Shown here: positions 21,241 through 31,741 of the stretch, in pieces | Layout: each line of letters starts with the position of its first letter | Numbering within the stretch: the first letter of the stretch is position 1 | Assembly: GCA_015179125.1 (NCBI GenBank) | Contig: WHVA01000031.1 | Location: 186,001-250,000, forward strand | Direction of reading: 5' to 3' | Source: Gautieria morchelliformis | Lineage: Eukaryota > Basidiomycota > Agaricomycetes > Gomphales > Gomphaceae | Length of the DNA stretch: 64,000 bases | Notes under the pieces: model-generated | Told to the model about the DNA's origin: nothing | The model's database searches: none | What the model saw: only the letters and a program-made list of their open reading frames with translations | Translations under genes and position numbers: made by a program

Positions 21241-23627
21241 TCAGCACACCCCTTCCAGTTGAGCTTTGGCCGCATAATAGAGAGGTGAGCCCCTGCCCTC
21301 TGGCCATTCCATGTATTGACGATAAAGCCTCAGCCAGTTGACATAAATAGCACCCATAGGTTCCAGGAGGACCATGCCTAGTTCCTGTAGATCATCACCA
21401 CCAGCTGGATCCAACCGAGCATGAAACATCCAGTACTTGGCGGCATAACGTGATAGTGGATATGACCTGATTGTACTCTGGGTTACAATGTTATCCTGGT
21501 CAAACTGCAGCAGGTATGCCAGACATGTCTTCGCAATGAACACATGTGCCATCTGTTCATTAAAATGAAAATATGAAATCTGGGCATCGCTATTCCCCAG
21601 GTGTTCCGAAATCAGATATTCTTTGACGGAGAAGTGTGCCAATCTAATCTCTCCTGCTTCAATGTTATCGTTCGTCTCCTTGATGTCCGATAATTTTGCA
21701 TCTGGCACAGAAATGGTCACCAAACTGGAACATATGCAGAGGATATCTTGTGGATCCCAAAGCCGCCGCCGCCGGTCAAATAGAGGTCCACCTTTTGCAT
21801 CAGCATCAGTAGCGATCACATCCACAGCCTCGGCCGGTGATAATGTGCCGACAAGGAATGCCAGCCACTGAAGCAAGCTCAGAGCATCCCGTCTATACTC
21901 CTCATCGATGGCTTCCAGAATTCGATCGTACGTCTCATGTAGCGTCTTTGGTAGACGCGTGAGTGCTCTCAAAAGTGCAGCCGGAGAACGGCACTTCCGC
22001 AGTGCATCCAGCTGACAAACAACCCATCGAAACCTTCCCTTTCTGTCAGTAACTACATCAGAGCAGGTGAAATGAACACTTACATTCCATGCGCGCCCTT
22101 CATCAAGGTAGTCTCGACCATTTTCTTCTCATCTGCCGAGCACATGCTAAACTCGATGTCCTCAATAAGTGTCCTGGAAATATGGACTTGGATGTCACGG
22201 TCGACAAGACTCTCGTTCATGGACACCTCATGTGACACCAAGCCCTTCAGCACCCTCTCAATGTCACCCTCTTTTCGACTCGTTGCCAGCAGGTGTAATC
22301 CATCCACCCTCCAAGCATGGATCTCTTTGACCACTTTCAGAAACCTGGATCGCTCCGGACACTCGTCAAGCGCATCAAGCACGATATATACCGCACGGAA
22401 GTGCCCAATAGCGAACTTCAACGTGGATAGCAGCTGTCCATGAGCCGGGGATCGGTTTGCAGTAACACTCTCGGAGCATAGGGTATCCAGGGTGTTGGGG
22501 ATGGCTGTACATTGTGCGGATAATTGTTTGAGCAGAGATCGAAGGACGGCGTCTGACAGAGTGTCCTTGCTGCTGCTGTTAAAATCGAAGTAGAAAAATG
22601 CGATTGCCAGAGAGGGGTCGGAACGGCAATGAAGTGAGAGTTCTTCGATGACGGTTGAGCTTAACGCAGTCACACCTTAGTGTGGTAGGGAAGACAAAGA
22701 CAGCTGTGATGCACATACCATAATATAGTTTTCCCAGCGCCAGCTGCGGCAGTCTATCAGCGATTACAACTTCAGCAGCTTAAAAGAGCGCGCACGTATA
22801 CCGTGAAGCCAAAGGAAGGAGTGAGGGGCCTCTCGCCATTCCTGGAAGCGTTCCCCCTCCACAAACCATGAACCGGTTGTCTCCTGTCGCACGCTACGAG
22901 CATTTCTATGCTTCGATTCGTGATCAGGAGCTGCCAGCCATTTATAGATCTTGTGACGATGTTCTTCTACATGAAAAAGCCGTCTAAATCAGTGTGTCTC
23001 CTTAAGGGGAACTGGCGATATGGGACGTACGCAATTTCGTCTGTTCCATAGCCTCACCGAGCTCAGCAGTCCGTGCCTGCAACACTTCGACCCCGCTATC
23101 TATCTTCAATGTCAAGCGTCTATCTGGTTGATCAGCATGGAGGCGAAGGTAGCGGGTGCAACATACGTCTGATCTACGTCCATGACCGTAGTCAACGAGT
23201 CCTGGAGCTTGCCTAGCTTGTTGAGAGTCTTGCGCACCTCGCTCTCCTTTAGCGGCCAGATCAACGCTTCCACGCGGCCTTTGCGTCCAAGGTCTCTTTC
23301 CAGGGCCGCATTGAGACTATCCAGGTCGCCACGGCAACGAAGAAGTAGCTCATCCAAAGCCGGTAGTCGGGAGGATGCTGTCTCATCGTCTTCTACTAGT
23401 CGACGAATAGTTTCGAGCACTTTTTGGAGTCCAAACAGCTGATCAAGGATCCTTTTCTTGTCCCTAGATGCTTCCTGACGCTACTCCCATAGTTGTAGCA
23501 TGCATTGATAGTCATTCCAGTGAGCAGGAGAACGGCGATGACACTCGCTGATTAGAGTGGTTAGCACCCTACCAACGGTTCTGATAGGTTGGCGGGACTT
23601 ACCTGCTAATCCCAGAGCTGCAGCCAT
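21241..23627 (-). pseudogene. SesA-NACHT half of the NLR gene
   Basis: Exon 1 23603-23627; intron to 23548; exon 2 from 23547 carries the SesA domain (ASVIAVLLLTG, then after a 1-base frame change DKKRILDQLFGLQKVLETI, RVEALIWPLKESEVRKTL, DVDQT). Next comes the linker typical of fungal NACHT proteins (HKIYKWLAAPDHESKH, TTGSWFVEGERFQEW, SFLWLHG), the P-loop remnant AGAGKTIL split by an intron near 22740, AIAFFYFDFNS, the Walker B motif VYIVLDALDECPE (about 22385) and a winged-helix region up to FSVKEYLISEHL. The intron at about 22042-22080 has consensus borders. The stop TGA at 21241 follows QLEGVC, just before the first ankyrin repeat. Confidence 0.85.
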
Positions 23628-23739
23628 AGTGTCGAGTTGGTCAGAGTAATAGAACAACGTTGCCGCCTCTTATCGCAGCGTCGTGGACAGCAGGCGCACA
23701 GGAAGCCGTAGTGTCCACATGGACCCACCCACGTCCCCA

Positions 23740-23934
23740 TTACATAATGCCTGGGCCTTCAGATACGAGGGCAGAGATCTCCTCCTTGTCGTCTATGTAC
23801 TCTTGGAGGACTTGCCGATCCATGACAAGGGTCGAGCCCAGCCCGCGTGAGACTGTGTCCGACCTGACGTACGCCGCTGAAACAAGGAAGCCTTCTGCAA
23901 CAGTGTCATGCAGTGTGTCTAAGAGAGTGTTCAT
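23740..23934 (-). CDS. Small ORF of the virus-like cluster (64 aa)
   Basis: MNTLLDTLHDTVAEG to the stop at 23740, with marked preference for C/G in third codon positions. It lies about 100 bp downstream (minus strand) of the ORF in the left arm of the inverted repeat; the gap carries the TTTTAAAACGG motif. No family recognised. Confidence 0.45.
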   Translation of the reverse strand: MNTLLDTLHDTVAEGFLVSAAYVRSDTVSRGLGSTLVMDRQVLQEYIDDKEEISALVSEGPGIM

Positions 23935-23967
23935 GTCTCAGGTGTTCGCCTGTGGTGATAGCCACTC

Positions 23968-24621
23968 CACGAAGCCCCGCGAAGCACTCCTCCTCCTCCG
24001 TTTTAAAAGGCCAAAGGAGACTTGCATAAGCATTCAGAAGCAAAGGGCTTTGATAGCGTTAACGTTTTCGGGCTTGGCGTTGTGTGTGTTCAAGACCCAT
24101 GCCCTGTGCTGGTAAAGGGTCAGAGCCTCTCCGTACATGTTCTTTCCTTGACGGTCTTTCCCTTCACACAGGTACGAGTCGCTTCCGACGGCAACAAAGG
24201 AACGGTACGTCTTGAGGCTCTTGGTTATGGCCTCCATGTACTCGCTCCTTTAAGACGCAAGCATCTCCACAACAGCAGCACATACCTCACCTCAAAGTTT
24301 GAGGTATGTGCTGCTGTCGTGGAGATGCTTGCGTCTCAAAGGAGCGAGTACATGGAGGCCATAACCAAGAGCCTCAAGACGTACCGTTCCTTTGTTGCCG
24401 TCGGAAGCGACTCGTACCTGTGTGAAGGGAAAGACCGTCAAGGAAAGAACATGTATGGAGAGGCTCTGACCCTTTACCAGCACAGGGCATGGGTCTTGAA
24501 CACACACAACGCCAAGCCCGAAAACGTTAACGCTATCAAAGCCCTTTGCTTCTGAATGCTTATGCAAGTCTCCTTTGGCCTTTTAAAACGGAGGAGGAGG
24601 AGTGCTTCGCGGGGCTTCGTG
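23968..24621. repeat. Long inverted repeat, 321-bp arms, 12-bp loop
   Basis: 23968-24288 and 24301-24621 are near-perfect reverse complements, with few mismatches (for example at 24254 and 24274). The loop is ACCTCAAAGTTT. A transcript through it would fold into a long hairpin. Both arms carry the same 3' end of an ORF (next entry), so the structure is a head-to-head duplication. High arm identity implies recent origin or conversion between arms. Confidence 0.95.
24301..24555 (+). pseudogene. C-terminal ORF fragment in the inverted repeat
   Basis: Open frame ending YMEAITKSLKTYRSF ... KPENVNAIKALCF and stop; the mirrored copy occupies 24034-24288 on the minus strand. Predicted mainly helical, with GC-rich third positions. 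No start codon is left because the arm begins inside the gene. After the stop comes CCTTTTAAAACGGAGG (about 24584-24599). I do not recognise it; a nucleocapsid of a negative-strand mycovirus is possible from context only. Confidence 0.4.
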
Positions 24622-24841
24622 AGGCTTCGTAAGGGTTTCCCGTCAGCGCATAAACAAGCATGCTCGTCAGGTGTGCTCTGAAGGAGTCTGCCTGCACCGG
24701 GGGAACGAGCGCGTAGTACCGGTCTATGTCGATGGGCTCTCCCTCTTCCGCTTTTCCGTTTGGCTGGTTGTGAGAGGATTTCGCTGTGTTTCGTCTCAGG
24801 TCTCCTCCCCGGGATCTGTAGTGCACATCGATGGGTTTCAT
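24622..24841 (-). pseudogene. ORF fragment, unrecognised, cut by the inverted repeat
   Basis: Minus-strand frame with strong third-position GC (ending IDRYYALVPPVQADSF, HLTSMLVYALTGNPYEAS). The natural sequence stops at the arm boundary (24621), and the codons after that belong to the repeat. A Met is at 24839-24841, but the frame is open further upstream. Divergent from the next ORF with about 55 bp between. Confidence 0.4.
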
Positions 24842-24897
24842 CTGCCGGAGGTTTGTGTGTGTTGTGTGGCGCGTGCCACGGCGTGCACCTTTATCAT

Positions 24898-25296
24898 GTC
24901 TCGCGCTTCATATCATTCCGTCTTCGTCTCCGATCCCAAAGGCGGCGGCTACATCAGGGTCTCCTCGGAAACGGCTTCCTCCCCCTCTGTGTTCTCCCCG
25001 TCCCTTGGGCACGTCCAAGACTACGGCTCCACGAACTCGTATCGGCTCATATACCTCACGGACCCCGCCACGAAGAAGAAGACGAGCTACGTCTTTTGCA
25101 CGGCGATCCTCTCGGCACACGGCACCACGGACTTCGGGAAACCCGGAGAGGGCATGGACTCGTATGTGTTCACGCAAACCACTTCAGGCTCCTGAGGAAA
25201 ACCCTCCCCGACGAAGACACCCAAGGGCCCCCGCATAAGGCTGACACCCTCAACGAATGCTACACCATGTTTATGAAGGATGTCACGTACAGCTGA
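24898..25296 (+). pseudogene. Small ORF with one frameshift, unrecognised (about 133 aa)
   Basis: Starts ATG 24898 (MSRASYHSVFVSDPKG) and shows clear codon bias up to about 25180, where a +/-1 change moves the coding signal to the frame ending NECYTMFMKDVTYS at 25296. The C-biased third positions hold on both sides of the shift, so this looks like one gene with a lesion. It is followed by TTGTTTTAAAACGGCG (25325-25340), like the motif after the previous plus-strand ORF. Confidence 0.5.
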
Positions 25297-25465
25297 GGCC
25301 TCGGATGCGCATATAGGCTCCTCTTGTTTTAAAACGGCGTGCCTTCGTGCCACATCTCAACAATCCTCCCTCCCTCTGCTCCTGACCACTCCTATCAGTG
25401 CCACTCCCTCGTGACGAGCTCGTACCGCACTTCTGAAGCGCTCTTTGCCTGACACTCGTGATCGC

Positions 25466-26129
25466 ATGTCTCAGCACGGTGAATCTCCTTCGACTCCCCC
25501 TAAGCCATCTTCTCGTTCACCATCGCAAATGTCGTCCCTATCGCTGTTACCCGTTCCATCTGGCTCAATCCCTAGTCCTTCCCCCCTGACGCAGCGATCC
25601 GAAGGGGAAGATTCTGGTTCGTTTCATGTTCCCTCTACCTCCGCACAGCTAGACACCGAGGATGGGTACGAAGGCGTAGAGCTCAAACGTGCGAAACATA
25701 TCTCAGCTCACAGCGCTATGTCGAGCGAGCGACCCTCCCGAGGAGCTAGCTGTGTTGGCCAGCGTCGATCGGTTCGTAGTTAGCGCCCTGTATCAGTTTA
25801 ATTCAACGACTGGGTCACTTATCACACCATCGCTGCCCAGCGATCCCTTCCTCCTCTTCCCATTGTCCACACCCCCATCCGTCTCGAAATCGCCGCCCTC
25901 CGTTTCTACATCGCCCGCGCCCATTTCCTCATCGCCGCCCTCCGTCTCTACATCGCCGCCGGCCTTCTCCTCATCGCCGCCATCATTCTCGGCATCGCCG
26001 CCGCCCTTCTCGTCATCGCCGCCGCCCTTCTCAACATCCCCGCCGTACACCTTCTCGATATCCCCCCCGTCCTTCTCCTCACCTCCGCCGTCCGTCTCGT
26101 CGGAGATACCTATAGAAAGAAGCACCTGA
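25466..26129 (+). pseudogene. Ser/Pro-rich ORF in two frames
   Basis: Starts near ATG 25466 (MSQHGESPSTPPKPSSR) with a disordered Ser/Pro-rich stretch to about 25700. Another frame then gives SDPPEELAVLASVDRFVVSA and the minisatellite-encoded SPPSVST repeats to 26129. If read together, one frameshift near 25720 is needed. Disordered Ser/Pro-rich proteins are common, so no function is assigned. It follows the TTTTAAAACGG motif by about 130 bp. Confidence 0.35.
25870..26095. repeat. Minisatellite of about 30-bp units
   Basis: Seven or so units built on CATCGCCGCCCTCCGTCTC and CATCGCCGCCCTTCTC variants. The plus strand reads SPP(S/P)(V/F)S repeats and the minus strand GGDVE/DEE repeats, so the long open frames on both strands follow from the repeat. 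Confidence 0.8.
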
Positions 26130-26887
26130 TGTGAAAAAGAGTTCGCAGTCATCTCCACCAGCCTCGAGAACTGGCATTACATACCACCTAGACAATGTTT
26201 CCGTGTTGCAGTTCCGAGGTTACATTCGTGTCATGTACTAGTAGAAGCTTGAGCTGGGAAGCTTCGACTGATCCATAATCTTTGCATTTTCTGTGCTGGT
26301 GTCATCCCGCATACGGAGCAAGGCGGTTATTCCACCAGTACTATATACTTTTAGATAGGAAGATAAGGCTCGGGAACGGGTATGCAAGGACTGTGAGTGG
26401 TCCCGCATTGGTGATCCGTATCGTCACGACATTCTCGCTAATTCCAATGCAATTTGTAGCCTGTAGGTGCTCCAAGTTGCATTTATCGATGCACTGCCAG
26501 ATGACGCGTTGGTCCCCCATGACTCGATGCACTGCCCGACTCGGACGACGGGTTGACTGGAACGAGAACAAGCTTCAAAGTACCACCGCGTATAGAATTT
26601 TGAGTTGTACTAGGCGTGCAAGGTGCGTGTATTGTTAGAGAAGCAAGCGAGATGATAGCAGGTTACAACTGCGTAAGGAACTAGTGTACAACGCGTAGAA
26701 AACTAATGAACCGTTTTCGTGTAAATGACGTCAACATGATGTAGCTCGCATTCCAACACACCTCCTCGAGCGACGGCTTCTCGAGTGACGGAAAGTCGAA
26801 ATGTAATCAGAACAAAGAAGCTGAGAGTTTATCGCCCGTTTCCTCCTTCTTCGGTTCGGGACAATTGGACTTGTAATGACCTTTCTA
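26130..26887. other. No recognisable gene
   Basis: A minus-strand stretch (26341-26571) reads like protein (HLQATNCIGISENVV) but matches nothing I know. The segment borders a truncated LTR-C. Confidence 0.4.
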
Positions 26888-27179
26888 GCGAAAGGGAAAA
26901 TGGGGGTACCAAGGTGCAGGAAATGCACAGGTCATGACAACCCAACTATTAGAACACCATCAGAAGAGGGTCGAGCAGAGGAGGTGGTAGGCCCAGTGAT
27001 GACTGCCGAGTCAGTCCCAGGACGTCGATCGTGCGTTTGACGGCGCGGCTATGGTAGTTGGCGTGAACAGCGAGAGTTGGTTGCCGAACATAACAATGGT
27101 GATCGGAACAAACACGAAGGTGGGGTGAGAAAATAGGAGAACTGAGCTTCTGAGTATGGGAGATAAACGTGTCATGACA
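26888..27179 (+). repeat. LTR-C fragment ending at the Copia-2 break
   Basis: Reverse complement of the first 310 bp or so of the LTR-C at 27239-28479, ending in GTGTCATGACA at 27179. Similarity stops at about 26888. Its 5' part is missing, and with it the downstream end of Copia-2. Confidence 0.75.
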
Positions 27180-27238
27180 AGCGCGTGCTTGATCGCTGTC
27201 CAGTGCCTGGCTCCATAAGTAGTAGTGAATTGGCTCAG

Positions 27239-28479
27239 TGTCATGACACATTTATTTCCCATACTTGCATACTCTATCCTCCTATTTCTCACTCCATTTC
27301 CATTTCGCTCCGATTGCCCTTGCCCTGTTCGGCAACCGATCTTCGCCGTTCGTGCCACTCACCATAGCCACGCCATCAATGCAGGATCAACGTCTTTGGA
27401 CTGACTTGGTGGTTCATCACTGGTCCTATCACCTCCTCTGCTCAACCCTCTTTCGATGGTGTTCCTATGATCAGATCGTCATGACTTGTGTATTTCCTGC
27501 ACCTTGGTATCCCCGTCTCCCCTTTCACCATACCTCCTCTGCCTTCACTTGGCTTCGCCCCTCACTTCGACCACTCCTCCCCTATGTCCGCTCCGTTCGC
27601 CCTTTGTTGCATTCGCCGAACGACTATTCACTGCTCGCATCATTTGCCAGCAGGCACGCCATCAAAAACAAATCGATACCATTTACCCGACGTGATGGTT
27701 CATCACTAACCCCATCATCTTCTCAATCCAACCCCTTTGGGTGTTCATATGGCCAAAGTGTGTTCGCGGGATGTCCCTTCCATAGGTCATGTGGGATCAA
27801 CCCAGTAGACGAAGAGTCTGTGCAGTGTAGCATGTATGCGGGTCCCAAGACATGGTTTCATACATAAGTGCCTTCGCCACCTTTACTCTCCGTCGTTTCA
27901 TGTTCGCACTCTTCCCTCACTCTATTGTATGTTTATTCCATCTACTTAGTATCATGACTGCGCACCCCTATCCAACCCTGACTCACGACGGCCTCTTTCC
28001 TATTCGCTGATACCTTACGAGCATTCGATATAAGTAGTTTACATTTGAATGTATATTCTCCAGTTCAATTATCATACGTCGTCCATCTTGTGCAAACTTG
28101 ACCTCACTGTGATCATCATTTTGAGCCTTCTCCTGGAGATTTCTATCTTCGACCAGAAGAGGACTTAGGCATCACTGGTGAGTCCTCATACTTCATCTTC
28201 GTTACCTTAGCCTTCAAACTATTTTCTGTGCTGACGGCGAAGGGATTGTCGCTACTTAGACAACCCTTCCATGACACCTTGCATGTTACATTGTCAAGTG
28301 CCACGGGCTATTTGGCTACGACTGTAGATAGGGCGATCTCCGCTCGGGTGGCCCTCTTATCTTGTGAACATTTATTGGTTCACCTATTCGCCGAATGGCA
28401 TACTTATTCGCACAAGTCATTGGGGCATTCACTGTGTTCACTAATACACGATATTAACGCCTAAAAACCAACCTTGACA
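27239..28479 (-). mobile_element. Solo LTR-C in Copia-2
   Basis: 1241 bp. Minus-strand start TGTCAAGGTTGG, end GTGTCATGACA; flanked by CTCAG at 27234-27238 and 28480-28484. Two further copies (54592-55862 and 56337-57363) have their own 5-bp duplications. It interrupts the RT of Copia-2 between QHLS and QFTTTYG. Confidence 0.95.
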
Positions 28480-28484
28480 CTCAG

Positions 28485-31173
28485 ATGTTGTACGGTAAAA
28501 CCCAAATCAGGTTGTGTGCTGAGTGATCCAATTGCTTTAGCGTAGGGTACTTTGGTAGTTGGACCCGTTGAGTCCATGGGTGTTGTGAGCTTCATCATTT
28601 TGTGTAGAGGTGTAGATACAGAATGAGCTGTCACCATGTTGAATCGATTGAGTATGATGTCGATGTAATGTCCTTGGGACATAGTCAGTGTTCCCTCATC
28701 CCTATTCCTCTCAACCCTAATTCCCAAGATTTTCTTCATTTCTCCTAAGTCTGTCAAAGGGAATTTTCCATGAAGTTCCCCCTTGAGCTTAACCATCCCT
28801 CCTTTAGAATCAGCAAATAATCCGAAGTTGTCTACGTATACTGATATGACTTCTATTGAGTCCTTATCTTGTCTGATATAGACACATTCATCGGCTGTGC
28901 TTGGGTGGAATCCGAGATCGAGTAGTAATTTGTGTAAGCGCTGATGCCAAGCTCGCCCTGATTGCTTGAATCCATAGAGCACTCTGTTTATTCTTAAAAC
29001 GCGTCCAGACTCCAGGCCCATCATCAAAACTGTCGGGCTGACGCATGTAGATCTCTTCATCTATAGTTGAATTGAGATAGCTGCCTTTGACATCCATCAT
29101 CTCGATTTCCCAATCGAGTGTGTTTGTGGTGGCTAATAGGACATGTAGAGAATCGAACTTGACCATGGGTGAAGTTATTTCATAGTAATCCATCCCTGGC
29201 CTTTGTGTGAACCCTTGAGCCACAACCCTCGCTTTAGCTTTATCAAATTTTCCATCCGGTTGCGTTTTGACAGTGTATACCCATCGGCAACCGATAGCTA
29301 CTCGTCCGGGTGGTAGTTCTGTTAATTCCTATGTTCCTAGCATTTTATGTTGATCCATTTCAATTTCCATCGCTTTCTCCCAGATCGGTGCATCATCATG
29401 TGATACCGCCGTTCTGTAATTCTCGGGTTCTGTGATGATTTCTCTCATTATGTAAGCCTGCTCGGTGTGGCCTGAATCATTCAGTTTCCGGTAATCCGGC
29501 CTTTGAGTGATACACGTGCTCCGTCGAATCTGTGGAGCTGGCGCTTGTTCAGGTGGATCAGGAACGGGCGTTGTCTGGGATGATGACATCTGTGGGGTAG
29601 ATGGGATCGGTTCTGGCACATGCTCGTGTGGTGAATGCTCCCCCTCAAGCGGTGCCATACCAGTGTTGTCGTCATTGTCGTTATCTGGGATAGGATAGAG
29701 TTTATTGTTGTTTTCATCGAATGTGATATTTCTTGAGATTTGGACATGCTTCGAAGCTTTATTGTAATACTTCCAGGCTTTTGCATGTTCAGCTACTCCG
29801 ACAAATATGTGTTCTTCTGCCTTTGGATCAAGTTTAGCTCGATGTTGATCCAGCACCATAACCCAGCAGTTTGTCCCGAATTCCTCTAGGCGTGCTATGT
29901 TCGGCTTCTTGCTGAATAGTGCCTGGAACGGCGTTGTGTCATCTCCAAGTGCTTGCGTGGGTGATCGATTTTTGATATAACATGCATAAGCCACGGCCTC
30001 GGGCCAGAGTATTTTTGGCAGGTTCTTGGCGAATATCATTGCCCGTGCGTGCTCAAGTAAGGTCCGGTTGAGTCATTCTGCAATTCCCTTCTGGTCTGGG
30101 GAGTATGGAGCTGTGGTCTCCATGACAATGCCATGTCTTGCACAAAATTCTTTGAAGTTTTTATTGACATATTCCCCACCATTGTCCGACTGAAACCTCT
30201 TCAGTTTCTGACCTGTTTGGGTCTTGAGGAATGCTTTGTACGTCTCGAAGTGCTTGAGCGCTTCATCTTTGGCGCTCCTGAAATAGATTACGGTGCACCT
30301 CCATTTGATGTCTATGAAAGAATAAAAGTATTTTTCACGTGATGGTCCCCTGGTCTGCGCAGGCCCCCATACATCGGATACTGTTAGGTCACCGACCTGA
30401 TCAACAGTGTCCTCGGCTCTTTTGGGGAACGCCTCCACATGCCGTTTGCCTTGTATGCAAGCCTTGCACTGACTCGGCTCTTTTGACTCGTCAATCTCGA
30501 GTCCAGTAACGAGATCGTTAGATTTCAACATTTTTATAGAGCTTATGTTGACATGCCTGAGTATCCTGTGCTATTTGTCCCATGACCGTCCTTTTGCCGC
30601 TGTGGCAAAATCCCGTGCCTCGACTGATTGAGTGACCAGTGCCTTCATACAGAACAGCCGCCCGTGATTCTGTCCCTGTGCAAAAATAACTCCGGCACGT
30701 GATTTGAATTCGACGCCGGTGCCTGTAAATGTGGCCGTGTTGCCCTTATCAGTTAGATGCCCTACACTGATAAGGTTGTTCAGCGCATCTGGTGCATGCT
30801 TGACGTCACATAGCTCGATTGTGTTCATCTCAGCGCCGACTTTGAATTCCATGTATATAGTGCCTCGGCCTTGTGTATGTAGTACTTCTCCAGATGAAAT
30901 TCCTTCAATTTCCGACGGCTCCTCAGCATAGCTAGCGAAATCGTTCCGGCTTCAAGCTATGTGTGTTGTTGCCGCTGAATCAGCTAGCCATTCAGATGCA
31001 GATATAGCGCTGTATGCTACATCCTTAGATACAAACGCGAAGTCCTTTTCTTCCGCTTGTTTAACTGTCTCTTTGTTCCCTGACTTGAACCACTTCGGTG
31101 CTTGACCTTCCTTGCCACCACCTTTCGCCCAGCAGTCCTTCATGTAATGACCCTTTTTGCCGCAATTTCTGCA
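28485..31173 (-). pseudogene. Copia-2 zinc knuckle, protease, integrase and reverse transcriptase
   Basis: From 31173 down: CCHC knuckle (CRNCGKKGHYMKDC), protease (WLADSAATTHIA; DSA in place of DSG), integrase Cys pair (QCKACIQGK), catalytic SDVWGP, FQSDNGGEY and the Glu region (PDQKGIAE), then RT (VAIGCRWVY, VVAQGFTQ, DVKGSYLN, YGFKQSGRAWH). The catalytic YVDD reads YVDN, a loss of the second Asp by G-to-A in CpG context. Stops include TGA after THIA and after GIAE and TAG after SWDK and HKMLGT; the TAGs fit TGG-to-TAG. A frame change lies near 29000. Not functional. Confidence 0.9.
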
Positions 31174-31178
31174 CTTGC

Positions 31179-31728
31179 TGTTACGATACGATCCGTCATA
31201 AGGTTGACCGAGGTCGGGAGCGAAACCTGAGGCACGGTCCGAGGTTACGGGGCGAGGTTTGGATGGGGAAGTCGGAGAGGGACTAGGCTTCAGCTTATGT
31301 GCTGCGCCGACCCTACGCACGAGTCGCAACTTCGGAGGCAAACGAATAAGAGGCAAGGTTTGGCTTAAGAGGCGAGGCTTAGAAACTAACTAAGGATCGA
31401 AGTTATACGATAGTTGATTTTCAGACTGAGGAGTAGGAATGCATACAGGGGGGTTTATATACGGGGCGAGGGTACGAGTCAGGGGCGAACATATTAGTGG
31501 AGATCAGGGCGAGGTCAGGGCGAGGTAATATATGAATGATGTGTGATGGAGCGGAATCAGTAACTAAGGGGATACGGGCATGGGATCAAGGTCGGATATG
31601 AGCTCTAGCTCTAGCTCGGGCTCGGGCGCAGGATAAGAATCATATGTACTCGGGCACGAGTATCACAAGGCTCGGGCTCGGAAGAAAGTTATACCGGTAA
31701 GTAACCGGCCAAAGGCCAGGTTCTTACA
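31179..31728 (-). repeat. Gypsy-1 3' LTR
   Basis: Minus-strand TGTAAGAACCTGG to CGTATCGTAACA, 550 bp. TATA-like GTATATAAACC near 31458-31468 (minus). Contains many CGAGG-type units (CTCGCC/CTCGGGC). Confidence 0.95.
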
Positions 31729-31741
31729 GTATTCCCTCCTT
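31729..31741 (-). other. Gypsy-1 polypurine tract
   Basis: AAGGAGGGAATAC on the minus strand directly before the 3' LTR, the expected position of the plus-strand primer of reverse transcription. The same tract precedes the gypsy-2 LTR at 13205-13217. Confidence 0.75.

Larger units (their letters stand above)
18312..23627 (-). pseudogene. NLR-type gene: SesA - NACHT - 11 ankyrin repeats - Tup1-like WD40 propeller
   Basis: One continuous gene model on the minus strand. Start ATG 23625-23627 (MAAALGLAA after splicing); stop TGA 18312-18314. Domain order: SesA-type N-terminal domain, NACHT ATPase, ankyrin repeats, then a seven-blade Tup1-type propeller. NACHT proteins with C-terminal repeats are the fungal counterparts of plant and animal NLR immune receptors and act in non-self recognition and cell death. 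The ankyrin exon passes without a stop into a phase-0 intron (20036-20090 approx.) and the WD40 exons continue in frame, so the WD40 part looks fused. Two lesions lie in the NLR half: a 1-base deletion in the SesA exon near 23470 and a TGA at 21241-21243 between NACHT and ankyrin parts. The frame at the P-loop introns could not be fully resolved. It is thus a damaged gene, unless those are sequence errors. The alternative is two genes, an NLR and a Tup1 paralogue lacking its own start. Confidence 0.7.

Noticed and set aside
24022..24555. 177-codon plus-strand ORF across the inverted repeat
   Set aside because: It reads through both arms and the loop; only the right-arm frame is the original gene and the left half is its antisense.
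25793..26158. Acidic Gly/Asp/Glu-repeat protein on the minus strand
   Set aside because: It is a by-product of the minisatellite; no start context, and equal openness on both strands.
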